A stretch of DNA of 64,000 bases from Cladosporium sp. IMV 00045. Taxonomy: Eukaryota; Ascomycota; Dothideomycetes; Cladosporiales; Cladosporiaceae. Below, piece by piece: positions 52,267 through 64,000 of the stretch. The translations under genes and the position numbers were made by a program. Each line of letters opens with the position of its first letter. Within the stretch, counting starts at the first letter, position 1. The DNA lies in contig MSJI02000807.1 in NCBI GenBank assembly GCA_001931905.2, positions 96,310 through 160,309 on the forward strand, in the 5' to 3' direction. The notes under the pieces were generated by a model. That model searched no databases, was not told the origin of the DNA, and worked only from the letters and a program-made list of their open reading frames with translations.

Positions 52267-55200
52267 ATGGCCGGCGAAAAGGCCCCTGCTGCTACCAGCT
52301 CTCACTGTCCTGATCCCTCAATGCATCAAAAGCAGAACAAGTTGTCAGAGCAGGCCTCCAGCGCTGCCCTCTATGTCACCAATCCCAATACCAAGTCAGA
52401 GCGTACCCCAGATCCACGGGAAGATGTGCTCGGCGAGGATGGCAGGCTGTCTTCCAAGAGTGCGTCAATTAATATATCATCAATCAGCCAAGCTGGTCGC
52501 ACAGACACTGACATGACGATTACCTACAGGCGCCGCAACTTCGCTAAAGTACGCCAAACCACAGGACCTGCCCAGTTTCCCCAGCGTAGGCATCTCGACC
52601 AGCTCAGCAGGCGCAGCCGCCGTTTTGGCCAAAGACTATAAGGGAAGGGAAATGTGGAAGCCCGAAGGCAACAGCTCTGCCGGTTCCAGAGCAGCTTTGC
52701 TCGCCCATAGGGATGGCGGCAAGCTTGACCTCTGGCAGCCAACCGCGAGCAAAGATGGCAACTCGGCTGCAGCTCTGGCGATGCGCAACAAGACTCTGAG
52801 TCCTCAGCTCGACCGTGGATACACTACGCAAGGGAAAAGTAATGCTCTGTTGGCTGCGACGAAATCTCAACTCGACACTCGACAACGCGCCGGGTCAACA
52901 CCTGCACCCGCTCCTGCTTTGTACCCGGATCAGGCCAATTCTGCGCGCAATGCTCTCAATGCCGCGACCGTCTCCCATCGAAGCTCTGTAAGAGCACCTC
53001 CTTCGCCCGTCAAGTCGCAAGAACCCGAGTTCAGTGATGCAGCCATGCAAGCGGCACGCGTTCACAACATCGGCAAGAATGTAGACGTGGAGATGTGGGG
53101 CGACCGCCCGCCTCTCGAGATCGAGCTGGAAGAACAGAAACAGAAGGCTGCTCTTCGCGCATCTGCAGTATCCATGGCCAAGCAGATGTATGAGTACCAG
53201 AACCGCACCGTCCTCGCCGAAGATACGTCCGGCACCGCTGGCGCGGCGGCGGCACAGAAGCGTGCGCCTGCCTCACAATCGCAGCCTGATTTGAAGCAGG
53301 AGGCCATGCGCTACATTCACCTGCAAGACGCAGCGCACAAGCTTGCCCAAGAGCGTCTTTCAAAGATGGATAAGAATCTCGAGCCGCACAAGTTCAGGGA
53401 ACACTACGGCTACGATGCGGAACCTCACCGTCGCTCTCGCTTGTCCATGCGTGGACGTCCACGTCAGCGAGCTTCAAGCGAGCAGCCTGAGGAGGAACCC
53501 GATTCATCAGACGACGAGGAACGCGCCCGTCGTGTGCGCCGTCAGATGTCTCACTTCAACACGGCCGTCGCTGATGTAGATGCTAAGAAGAAGGAGACCG
53601 ACCGAAAGGCCCTCCTCGCAGCCGCCGAGCGTAATGTGCACAAGTCCATGGACAACATGGACGAGCGCGTCTTCCAAAGCACCGGCAAGGTTTCCCAGGC
53701 CAAGATGGATGAGTGGGCTGCCAAGGCGCGCAAGAAGGCAGAGGAAGAGGCGAAGTTGCGCGGCCAGCACCAGGGCAAGATGCATGTTGGTGGTGGCAAA
53801 TTCATGGATCAATCTGAGATTGAAGCCATCGCTCAGAGCAGACTCCAGCCGACGTTGGACGAGATCCATGATAGTGCTGAGAAGAAGAGGGCGAGAGATG
53901 AGGAGATCAGGCTTGATAAGGAGGAGCAGGAGCGCCAGAAGCGTAATGAGAAGCTGAAGAATAAAGAGGAGAAGGAGGAGCAGAAGCAGATTAAACGTGA
54001 GTTTTCACTTTCTAATGGTGGCAATAATGACGTCCATTCAGCTAACACTGTTCACAGAGGAAGAAAAGGCTGTCGCCAAGAAGGAGAAGGATGAGCGCAA
54101 GGCTGCTGAGAACGAACGCAAAGCAGCCGAGAAGGAAGAGAAGGCTCGTAAGAATGCAGAGAAGGAGGAAGAGAAGCGCAAGTCAATGGAGGTTGATGGC
54201 GAGCGCAAGCCCGAAAGGAAGTCTTTCTTGTCGCGTCTCGCTTCTAAGAGGAAGAGTCGCAATGTCTCCAAGGATGAAGCCGACGGTGCTGTTGTTGCTG
54301 GCACTGCCACCGAAGGAGCAGTTGCAGCAGAGCCTACCGATGAGGTCAAGAAGAGCACTGAAATTCCCGGAGCCACGGAAGAGGGCACTCATGAGGCTGA
54401 GGTCGTTGGCGCTCCACTCTCCCCGGTACACACCAGGAACTCTGCAGCCCCGAAGACTAAGCCGGACCTCGAGCGTCACATCACGAATGTTGAGACCAGC
54501 AGCGAGTCCGAGTCTGATGGTGAAGAATCTCGTGAGAGGAAGAGGGAAAAGAAAGACAAGAAGCGCATGAGTGCGCTCGGTTGGCTCTCTGGAGGCGGCA
54601 AATCAGACAAAGAAGATGCCGCCGACAAGGACGTTGAGAAAATCCCTTCTCAATCCACAGCCGGGGAGCACTCGACCGATGCGCCTGCTGTTGCTCCTGC
54701 GACGGCCTCCACGACCGCCACCAAATCCATTGTAGACGTCGAACCTCCGCGCGAGAGCACTGCCTCTTCCCGCCCTGACGTTGAGAAAGAAAAAGAGAAA
54801 GACAGCAGGCGCATCCACGGCTTCTTCAGCAAACTCCGCACCCGCCAATCTTCCAAAGCCGAGCGCAAGCCCGGTTCATTCAGCGCCGCCACGCCTCGAG
54901 GAGAAGAACCGACAACCAAAGACGACGTCGTAGCGGAGAAGAAAGAGGAACAAACCCCCACGACCGCCCCAGCCGCTCTCCCAACCGCTTCCGACCCGCG
55001 CCCAACTTCGCCATCCAGCTTCAACCGCCACAACCCCGACAGCAGGAAGAGCTCCACCGACCTCGAGGGCGACGTCTCCTCCCTGTCCTCCTCCGGCCTC
55101 GACGAAGACGACCTGAAAGCCGGTCGCACGGGCCGCATGGCGCGAGCTCTCGGTTTGAAGAAGGGCAAGGGCAAAGAGGCCGAGAAGACCGAGGACGAGA

Positions 55201-55361
55201 AAGCCGGCAAGGGCGTCAAGAGCGACGACGACGGTGACAGCGACCAGTTCGAAGAGGCGCGCGACACTTTTGACGAGGGCCTCGCGCCCCGTCCTAGCTT
55301 CGCCGGCCAGGCGAAGAGTGCTAGTCCTGCTAGAGAGACGAGATTTCATGAGGAGGTTTAG
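52267..55361 (+). CDS. EIS1: Eisosome protein 1
   Basis: Three exons, 52267-52459, 52530-53996 and 54058-55361, giving 987 residues. The introns are 70 nt (GTGCGT...CTACAG) and 61 nt (GTGAGT...CACAG). The first junction restores SSKSAATSLKYAKPQDLPSF, and SAGAAAVLAKDYKGREMWKP follows, the conserved N-terminal block of fungal EIS1 (PF12757), with SAGSRAALLAHRDGGKLDLW repeating the same theme. A central region has helical Ala/Gln-rich segments, then a long Lys/Glu/Arg coiled coil across the second junction (EEKEEQKQIKQEEKAVAKKE), and a disordered Ser/Lys/Asp-rich tail with many phosphorylation-type motifs. EIS1 helps organise eisosomes, furrow-shaped plasma-membrane domains scaffolded by PIL1/LSP1. 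The first 64 residues before the intron (MAGEKAPAATSSHCPDPS...) are typical of the family. Confidence 0.94.
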
Positions 55362-55397
55362 AGGGGATGGGAAGAATGTAATTGTTTGTGTGTGTTC

Positions 55398-55425
55398 TTT
55401 TTGGTTTTTGGTTTTTGGTTTTTGG
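55398..55425 (+). repeat. TTTTTGG tandem repeat (4 units)
   Basis: Four perfect copies of TTTTTGG, starting about 35 nt after the EIS1 stop, in its 3' UTR. Confidence 0.9.
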
Positions 55426-55919
55426 TTCTACTTTTTCTTTTTCTTCGGTGGGATGGGATTTCCGGCTCGTCTTACAAGGACGATAGTGGAAACGGGGGAT
55501 TTACGGTTCGGTTTGGTAGGAGGGTTCTTATTTTCGCAAGGCTCAGTACAGACGGATACCCGATCGAGATAACCTTATCGGGGATTGGATGGGAGACAAT
55601 GGCGGGTTAAAGGGTTATTTTGCGCGGGAGGGACGGTAATGGTTGTGAATGATCTTGGGAGGGATGATGAGTTTTTTTGGATTCGATCTTGAGTTATGAA
55701 TGTTCTTTTGATTTATCGTTGAGTCTTGTTTGATAACAACATACAATGAGATGAGATATGTTAAGTTTTGTTTGGGAGAGTTGACGATTTAGTCTTTCTG
55801 CCATCACTGTTGAAGACGTAATAGTCGATAGGTTTTTGATGGTCATTCCAATCTTCCCTCAAGTTTCTTAAGTAGTGGATAAGCATTTGTGCAAATGATA
55901 ACCCATTCGATTGCTCTGG

Positions 55920-55937
55920 CCCTAACCCTGACCCTAA
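55920..55937 (+). repeat. Interstitial telomere-like CCCTAA repeat
   Basis: Reads CCCTAA, CCCTGA, CCCTAA in tandem: two canonical and one variant copy of the vertebrate/filamentous-fungal telomere hexamer (TTAGGG on the other strand). It lies in non-coding spacer about 0.85 kb before the polyketide synthase start. Three units could occur by chance. Confidence 0.5.
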
Positions 55938-56791
55938 TGACACGGTCGTATGTCCAACACCGTTTGGAATCTACGAAGAATCTGCAAGGTCTCTCATAGC
56001 AAGCGACCTTCTCCTTGGAGTGGAGCTGAATTTAGCTACAAAAAGATGTAGCCTCGTACTTTAGCGAAGCGTAGCGGTAGTGTGTTGGTTAGACCGGTCT
56101 TAAAGTTTGATTGGACGGCACTAGAAGGCGAACACGCACGAGCAACTTCAGCTGAGGCTGAAGCACTGTTGTCACGAAACAGATGTCCTCGTGGTATCTT
56201 GGACTGCGCGCAAAAAACGACCAGCTTCGATCATTGTGTCACTATGGACATACGGCTACCCTTTTGACCGCGATCTCGCTGGGGAAGGAACGCATTCGAT
56301 ACGAGCATATCAGGCAGGTAGCATGCCATGCCGCACTGATGCCTTGCGAGCACCTTGCCCCAATATTATTGCGTCCAGGCGAGCTGCAATTTCGAGAAAA
56401 GCCGCCAATGTCTTGCCTATCCTTACCGCGTATACCAGGCTGCCACTCCCCGGCCGTGAAGACCTAGAACCTGGCCTCTTGAGCGGCTGCACAGATGCAT
56501 TGCAGCCAATGCGGTACCTGCGATACATGGGCCCGGGGTTGAGTATACTATACCGTACTGCACCTAGTAGGCACATGATGCCTATACCGAACACGTATAC
56601 TGGCAAGACTGCATGCATATAAGCGCTCCATTGCCCTTGGCTGTTCTACTGGGATGTCTATTTAACCTCAATTTGCATCCATTCGTGTGTAACAGAGTTG
56701 GAGACTACCCTTCTGATTATCTTGTAAGTACTGACTCTCAGCGTGAAGTCATCTTACTGGATGTGCTTTGGAAGTGGCGAGCCACCATGAC

Positions 56792-59700
56792 ATGCCAATT
56801 GCCGTGGTTGGCATGGGATGTCGATTCCCAGGAGACGCGACCAGCGTGGATAAGTTCTGGGACTTCATGGTCGATGCACGCACTGCTATCTCAGAGATAC
56901 CGAAAGATCGCTTCAATGTCGACAGCTTCTACCACCCTTCGTCGAAACGGCAGGGCACCATGAACGTCAAGAAGGGCTACTTCCTCAAGGAGGACATCTC
57001 CAGGTTCGACGCCCCGTTCTTCAGCATGACCAGAGACGAGGCAGAAGCAACCGACCCTCAGCAGCGTTTGCTGCTCGAGGTCGCATACCAGGCCTTCGAG
57101 AATGCGGGTATACCTATGACATCGCTTGCAGGCTCGCCGACGTCTGTCTATTCTGCTTGCTTCATGACGGATTACAAGCAGATCAGCTCTTTCGACTCAG
57201 AGGACCAGCCAGGCTACGGATCAACAGGGCATAGTGCCGCTTTGGTAGCGAACCGTGTGTCCTGGTTCTTCGATCTACGAGGTCCCAGCGTCACACTTGA
57301 TACGGGATGCAGTGGCTCAGCTGTTGCCTTCCATCTCGCATGCGAGAGTATCCGCACTGGCGAAGCTGAATGCGCACTCGCTTGCGGTGTGAACCTCATT
57401 CTTGCGCCAGAGCCATGGATGAGCATGACTGCTTTCAACTTCTTGTCGCCTGATGGCAAGAGCTACACTTTCGACCATCGAGCAAACGGTAAGAGTACGA
57501 TCACGGGTCATATAGGCATTGACTGATGAGGGACTAGGATATGCTCGTGGCGAAGGCTTCGCTGCTATTGTATTGAAGCCACTGGACAAAGCCATCCGTG
57601 ACAATGACACCATTCGAGCCGTTGTACGTGCCACCGCTGTGGCACAAGATGGCAAGACACCAGGCATTACTTTGGCCTCACGAACTGCCCAGGCTTCTTT
57701 GCTCCGCTCCACATACCGCAAAGCTGGCCTTGATATGGCACAGACAGGTTTCTTCGAAGCGCACGGAACTGGCACTGTTGCGGGAGATGCCGCAGAGCTC
57801 GGCGCGATCGCAGACGCCTTTGGTGCAACACGACATTCAGACCAGCTTCTGAACGTAGGGAGCGTGAAGACCAACGTTGGCCATATCGAAGGAACAGCTT
57901 CACTGGCCGGCATCATCAAGGCTGTCCTCAGCCTGGAAAAGGGTGTCATACCCCAGAACTTGAATTTCGAGCGACCGAATCCGAAGAACGATCTCGAAAA
58001 GTATAGGATTACCGTTCCGACTAAACTAACGAAGTGGCCTTTACAAGGAGTCAAAAGAGCCAGCATCAACTGCTTTGGATTCGGTGGAACGATCGCTCAT
58101 GTTATCTTGGATGATGCGGAGAGCTTTTTGACCGAGCGAATGCTATTTGCGAATCACGTTACGGGCTCTCTGATCTCAAACGGCTACTCAAATGACACCA
58201 TGGTAGATGACAGCGCCCACACGCATGCTGTATCACTGCCATACCGTTTACTCGCAATGTCTTCACCCGAACAGGATAGAGTGAAACGAAATGCGACCGC
58301 ACTGGCCGAATACAATTCTACAAAGGCTCAAACAAATGGAGGCACAGGAACGTCATATCTAGACGATCTCTGCTACACGTTCAATCTTCGCAGAACGCAA
58401 TTTCCATGGAGACAAACCGTTGCTGTACAGACAGCAACCGACCTCAGCGAGCAACTTGGCGCGCTACCCAAGGCTTCGAAGGCCATAGAGGATGGCAAGG
58501 CTTGCTTCGTCTTCACAGGTCAAGGCGCTCAATGGCCGGGCATGGGTAGAGAGCTTGTCGCATACCCAGCCTTCGAAAGCTCACTCAGAGCGGCAGATGC
58601 CTACATGCGGATTCTGGGCGCAGACTGGTCAATCATCACAGAGCTCAATGCACCTCGTGAATCATCAAGGTTGAATGAACCCGAACTGAGCCAAGCATCA
58701 TGTACCGTTCTGCAGTGCGCTCTTGTCGACCTTCTCAGATCATGGTCCGTTGTTCCGTCAGCATGCGTCGGACATTCTTCTGGTGAGATCGCGGCTGCCT
58801 ACGCTGCGGGCGCCATTACCAGGGAGAGTGCTTGGAAGCTGGCGTACTACAGAGGCCAAGCTTCCTCGAAAGCGCCCTCTGGTTCTATGCTGGCTGTTGG
58901 GGTGGATGCTCACGAGATTGAAAGATATATCAATCGGCTCGGCCATCAAGGTCATCTTGACATCGCTTGCTACAATGGTCCCCAGAACACTACAGTCTCA
59001 GGAAATACGCAGGCTATCGAAGCACTGGCATCCGCGCTTGACGACGCTAGTATCTTCAATCGAATACTCAAGGTGGATCGTGCCTATCACTCAGAGTACA
59101 TGCATCAAGTGGCCTCGAGCTACAGGGAATCGTTGAGCGGCCTGCACCCTAGGAGTGACGGCACTCTCAAGGCCATGATGTTCTCATCGGTCAACGGCAA
59201 AAAAATCGCACACTCGGGTTTCGATGCAGACTACTTTGTCAACAATCTCACCTCCCCAGTCAGGTTCTACCAAGCCTTGACAGCAGCCAGTGAGTCTGCT
59301 CAGATCGACTTCGTCCTAGAAATTGGTCCGCGCCCTGCTCTCAAAAGCGCCGTGAAACAGTCTTTGGCGTCAGTATCTGGAACACAAGTACTCTATGCGT
59401 CCATGTTACAGCGCCATCAACATTCCTGCAAATCTGCACTGGAAGCCGCTGGAAGCCTTTGGTCGAATGGAATTGATGTAGACCTCGAAGCTGTCAACAA
59501 TTCTAGAGGTACCAAGCCACAGTGCCTGACCGACCTTCCCTCATACGTGTTCAACCACAGTCGTTCATACTGGTGGGAGTCACAGCACATGAAGGCTCAC
59601 AGATTTCGAAAGTATCCACGACTGGATTTGCTGGGAGCGCCAGACCCGACGTCAACGAACCTTCAGATGCGCTGGAGGAATTATATTCGAGTCAAGGAGA

Positions 59701-62700
59701 TGCCTTGGGTCGTGGACCATCAAGTCCAAAACACGATTCTTTATCCTGGAGCTGGTATGCTGGCAATGGCTTTGGAGGCAGGGAAGCAAATATCAGAGTC
59801 AATGGACGTTGCTGGCTTTGAGCTGACTGATATTCACATCATCGCAGCTATGGTGATTCCATCTACACGTGAGGGCCTCGAGACTCACTTGACAATGCAG
59901 CCGCATGAGGATGAGGCTGATATGTACGACTTCTTCATATCATCTCGCACTGGCCAAGACGTATGGCGAGAGAATTGCAAAGGTCGTCTGAATGTTTGCA
60001 AATCATCAGCCAAGCCGAGTTCGCCACCGAAGCTTCTTCAGAATGGCACCCAGGATGTCGACGGTCAGCTGCGGGAGTCTTCCCCTCGAAACCTGTACGA
60101 GCTCTTCGAAAGTCAAGGCATGAAATGGGGCCCGGCATTTCAGAATGTCAGTCGAATCAATCTGAGCGATGACGGGAGAAGTGAATCACAGATCACAGTT
60201 CCCGACATCAAATCATTGCTACCAGCGCAATACGAACACCCTCATCTCATACACCCTACAACTTTGGACACCTTGTTCCAGTGCATGGTGTTCGCTTTGC
60301 CTGAAGGCGACGGCCAGAAGATCCCGACCAGTATCGACTATGTCTACGTCGATGCCACTATCCCAGGTGCAGCTGGGACTGAGATGAGAGCTTCAGCTGC
60401 GATGCACAACCTGGGCCTCGGAGCTGCCAAAGGTTCAGCGACGATGCAACTTGCCCACGGCGATGCGCTATTGGTTGTTGTTGAAGGGCTTCAGTGCTCT
60501 GCGATAGACAAGCCTGTAGGATCAACAGAACAAGACGCAGCAGACATGCTCTGCAGCGAAGCAGTCTGGAAAGAGGATGTGGACATGCTGTTCAACGGAT
60601 GCTCAAGCTTTCCACCAACCCACAAAGCGGACGGGTCTCGAATCAATGAGCTCATTGAGACATATGTGGGTTTGTCGGGCTTCAAGAATCCCGACCTTGT
60701 CATTTTGGATATTGTGAAATCCACGGAGGGCCTCACCCGAAATCTGCTGGAAGCCTTGGTTCATCCGAAAGGCGGCATTCCACGCCTCAAGAGGTACATC
60801 GTGGCAGCGGAGTCTCGATCTGGCCTTGAAGACTTTGCGTCGTTCATTGAGTACAAGAATATCGATCTCAAAGCCGAGATGGAACCCCAAGGATTCGCTT
60901 CTGCTTCTATGGATATCGTCGTTGCATCCGGCATCGCAGATGAAATCTTGGAAACACGAAACATGATCGAACAGCTTCACTGCCTGCTGCGGCCCGGCGG
61001 GAAGCTATTGTTGATCGAGGATGCAAATCTGATAGACGAGAAAAGAGGGCACGAGTTAAAGCTGGCCTTGACGCACTTCGACTTCCGCATCGACTTGCTA
61101 CGGGAAGATAGGTTGCAAGTGGATACCCACATGCAGCTTATGACCATTGCGACAAAGCAGTCTGCTCCCGCGAATCATTCTTACAAAGACATCGTCGTGC
61201 TATATTCTGCGACGCAGCAGAATGCCGGGTCTCTCGTCAGCGTGGTCTTGCCCATGCTTCAAAATTCCTACGACGTGCCCGTGACCGCTCTAACTGTGGA
61301 AGAAGCAGTTTCACGTGGCATAAGCGGCAGCGTGGTTGTGAACTTCATGGAACTATCAACTCTCGGCGTGCAGGACTGGACCGAATCCGAACTCACGGCA
61401 TTCAAGCACATTCTTGTTGAAAATCACAAGCTCCTCTGGATCACTCAAGGCGCCCAGCACAAAAGTTCAAACCCAGGTGCAGCTTCAATCATGGGTATGT
61501 TGCGTGCGCTGCGGTACGAAGACAGCAGACTGAAACCGCACGCTCTCGATCTGTCACCTGAGATCTTTGTCGGAGGGAATGCCCGCGCCGCGGATCTGAT
61601 TGGCCGACTCCTGCGCAAGATTCTCTACGACGATGCGTATGATCTGGAGTATGAGTTTGCCGAGCAGGATGGTAAAGTTTTCATTTCGAGAATGTTGCCA
61701 GAAGCATCCCTGAACGATGCCGCGGCCGCCAACACACATCGCACAGCGCCTCGATCGTTCATGCAATCCGGACCCATGAGCATGAAGATGCCGATTTATG
61801 GTCGCATAGACAGTCTCTGCTTCAGTCCCAATCACTGGCAACATCCTCTCTCGGAAGGTGAAGCCGAGGTTCAAATCACTGCTCATGGAGCCTATGTGCT
61901 GGATGCAATGACGATGGCAGGAGAAACGACCAGCTCGACATTCGGTTACAGTGTCGCAGGCACTGTCACGTCAACAGAGAGTTCGTCGAGCGTCAAAGTT
62001 GGCGACAACGTACTTGTCCTTCGCCCAGGAACTCTTACAAACATTCTTCGTGCGAAGCCTGATGAAGTGCATGTCATTCCACAAGGATTGTCACTATCTC
62101 AAGTTGCAGGCCTGGCCGCTGAATTCACCTTAGCCCAGTATTCCCTACTCCAGGCGGCGCGACTTGAACCAGGCGAGACCTGTCTGATTGAAAATCCTAC
62201 CTCTGTGCTTGGTCAAGCAGCAATCCTATTTTCAAAACAACAGGGAGCGAATGTGTTCGCCCTGGCGACGGACCAGATCGCTCGCGACTTCCTCATTGAC
62301 AATGACGAGCTTCCCACCAGCCAGATCGTTGATGGGGCACTGTTGTCTTCTCATCATCACGGGAAAGAGAAACAATGGGACGTCATCTTCTGTGACTTTG
62401 ATTCCGGCAATGTCGAGAAGCTGTGGAATTGCCTTGCAAGCTTCGGCCGGCTCGTCCAGGTCCTTCCAGGCTCTTTGATCAAGAAACCAAAGCTAGACAA
62501 GCTACTGATGCATAGCAACAAAACCCTCATCACGGTTGACCTGGAGTCAGTTCGCCAATACAAACCTCGAGCTTTCCGTCAAGCGGTACAAGAGGGACTC
62601 CACCTCCTCAGTCGAGAGCATGCCAGACTTGACAAGATGGTACATGAAGTGCCCATCACCTCCCTCACGGAGGCCTATCAGAAAGTCTTACAAGATCGCG

Positions 62701-64000
62701 CCAGAACACACAATCTCGCTCTGGTAGCACGACACGAAGACCTTGTCCCGGTCACAGCAGAAGACCCTCACCCTCTGTCCGCAAGCCTCCACCCAAACGC
62801 AACATACCTCATCATAGGCGGCCTAGGCGGTCTCGGCCGAAGCATCGCAACATTCCTCGTAGCCAACGGAGCGAAGCACCTAGCCTTCCTCTCTCGCTCC
62901 GGCGGCCAAAGCGAAGAAAACCGACTCTTCCTCCAAACCCTTCTCCAAACCGGCGCCTCGTCCGCCACATCCCACGCCTGCGACGTAGCAGATTCGCACC
63001 AACTCCACCAAACCCTCCAAACCATCTCCGCCACCTCCCCACCGATCAAAGGCCTCATCCAAGCCGCCATGGTCCTGCACGACGCCCTCTTCGAAAACAT
63101 GACCCACGCCTCCTGGGTCGAAGCCCTCCGGCCCAAAATCCAAGGCAGCTGGAACCTGCACAACGCCTTCTCCTCCCCCAATGCCCTCGACTTCTTCATC
63201 CTCCTCTCCAGCATCGCGGGCGAAGGCGGCATGCGCGGGCAGACCAACTACGCCGCCGGCAACGCGTACCAAGACGCTCTGGCGCGGCACCGCCGCCTCA
63301 CGCTCGGCTTGCCGGCGGTCTGCATCGACGTCACCGTCGTGCTGGGCGTGGGCGTCGTGGCGGAGAATCCGGAATTGATCGATGGGTTGAAACTGGCGGG
63401 CGTGCTGAGCATGCGCGAGAGGGAGTTGCATGCTTTGCTCAAAGCGGGGATCACGGGGAGGGTGCTTGCTTCTTCGTGTCCTTCTGGTTCTGCTGGGCCT
63501 GATTATGGTGGTGATGGTGATGGAGCACGCGCGGAAACGGAAACGATGGAAACGCCACCCCAGCTCATAACAGGCGTCGCGACCGGCTCCTACCTCGCCC
63601 GCAACGCCATCCAAGACCCCATCTGGCACCACGACAACCGCTTCCTGCACACCTGCAAATCCGGCCTTTCGCCCACTCAAACCATCCCCTCCTCCCCATC
63701 CCCAGGCCTCAACCTCCCCACCCTCCTCTCCCAATCCCCGTCCCTCACAACCGCCAAAAAGCACATCCTCGCCGCTCTAAGCGCCAAACTGGCCCTCGCG
63801 CTCAGCATCCCGCCCGAAGACGTGTCTCCCCTTCAAAGCGTGGCGAGCTACGGGGTTGATAGTTTGGTTGCTGTGGAGTTGAGGAATTGGATTCAGCGGA
63901 AAGCCAAAGCGGCCGTGAGCGTGTTTGAGATCATGGGGGGTGTTAGTCTTGGGGAACTGGCGGGGCGGGTGGCGGGGCGGAGTGGGTTTGTTAGGGGGAG
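56792..64000 (+). CDS. Highly reducing polyketide synthase (3' end outside window)
   Basis: Exons 56792-57488 and 57538 to the edge; 49-nt intron GTAAGA...CTAG splits a glycine (HRANG-YARGEG). About 2386 residues are visible. KS: DTGCSGS with cysteine about C173, EAHGTG (H308), NVGHIEG (H348). AT: GHSSGE, serine about S646. DH: WVVDHQVQNTILYPGAG (H960) and HPTTLD (D1143). A methyltransferase-like region near 1270-1390 keeps KNPDL and LLRPGGKLLLIE but has VKSTEG where the SAM-binding glycine motif should be. The ER-like region near 1660-1850 keeps LEPGET and LGQAA but lacks the GGVG dinucleotide motif. KR: IIGGLGGLGRS (about 1992) and NYAAGN (Y2137). ACP: GVDSLVAVELRNW (S2341). The window ends shortly after the ACP. 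The start has a stop in frame at 56744, so ATG 56792 is the first possible in this exon; an upstream exon cannot be excluded. Product unknown. Confidence 0.97.

Larger units (their letters stand above)
55362..56791. other. Gene-poor spacer upstream of the polyketide synthase
   Basis: About 1.4 kb with no coding-like frame. Contains a 7-nt tandem repeat, T-rich 3' UTR of EIS1, and a telomere-like CCCTAA motif (all annotated separately). The stretch 56613-56963 opens with an ATG but runs out of frame into the synthase and is probably noise. Promoter elements for the synthase are expected near 56600-56700 (TATTTAACC at about 56660). Confidence 0.5.

Noticed and set aside
56040..56115. tRNA-like A-box (GTAGCGGTAGTGTGTTGGTT)
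   Set aside because: No matching B-box (GGTTCGANTCC) or acceptor stem downstream.
57317..58069. 250-codon minus-strand frame opposite the polyketide synthase KS domain
   Set aside because: Shadow of the KS coding sequence.

Overview
The window comes from a filamentous ascomycete (Pezizomycotina), most likely a Dothideomycete; the class is inferred from gene content, not proven. The evidence is eukaryotic: many genes are split by 49-89 nt introns with GT(R)NGT donors, CTRAY-like branch sites and YAG acceptors. Fungal-specific families are present: homocitrate synthase of the alpha-aminoadipate lysine route, eisosome protein EIS1, ILM1, DUF3602, and a highly reducing polyketide synthase. There is no operon structure and no bacterial mobile element.

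Left end (1-10.3 kb): an accessory oxidative block. It holds the 3' end of a sulfotransferase-like gene, a CYP52-like P450 and a second P450 divergently transcribed from a 0.66-kb shared promoter, an ACS-family MFS permease, a seven-exon Baeyer-Villiger-type flavin monooxygenase, and a HAD-type phosphatase. No backbone synthase is visible inside the window.

Middle (11-55.4 kb): mostly housekeeping genes. They are succinate dehydrogenase iron-sulfur subunit (SDH2), the spliceosomal DEAD-box helicase PRP28, a DUF3602 protein, a mitochondrial DUF1640/CCDC90-like protein, a KANL3/TEX30-like alpha/beta hydrolase, ILM1, a membrane dipeptidase, two coiled-coil proteins, RNase P/MRP subunit POP4, pyridoxamine-phosphate oxidase, a CHK2/Rad53-like FHA kinase, histidinol phosphatase, ornithine decarboxylase, homocitrate synthase, a Y_phosphatase3-type phosphatase and EIS1. 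Several genes of unknown function lie among them, including a probable small secreted protein at about 16.2-16.5 kb. Several genes are preceded by 500-780 nt leaders that are almost free of ATG, as expected of long 5' UTRs. A 3.6-kb stretch (21.3-24.9 kb) has no convincing gene.

Right end (55.4-64 kb): after a gene-poor spacer carrying a short telomere-like repeat, a highly reducing polyketide synthase starts at 56792 and runs off the window just past its acyl carrier protein. Its KS, AT, DH, KR and ACP active-site residues are visible. Its methyltransferase-like and enoylreductase-like regions have lost their cofactor-binding signatures, suggesting a synthase that depends on a separate enoylreductase or makes an unreduced, unmethylated chain. 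The two ends therefore hold secondary or xenobiotic metabolism, and the centre holds conserved core genes.

Spliced coordinates were worked out by eye from splice signals, phase and family resemblance. No database search was run.
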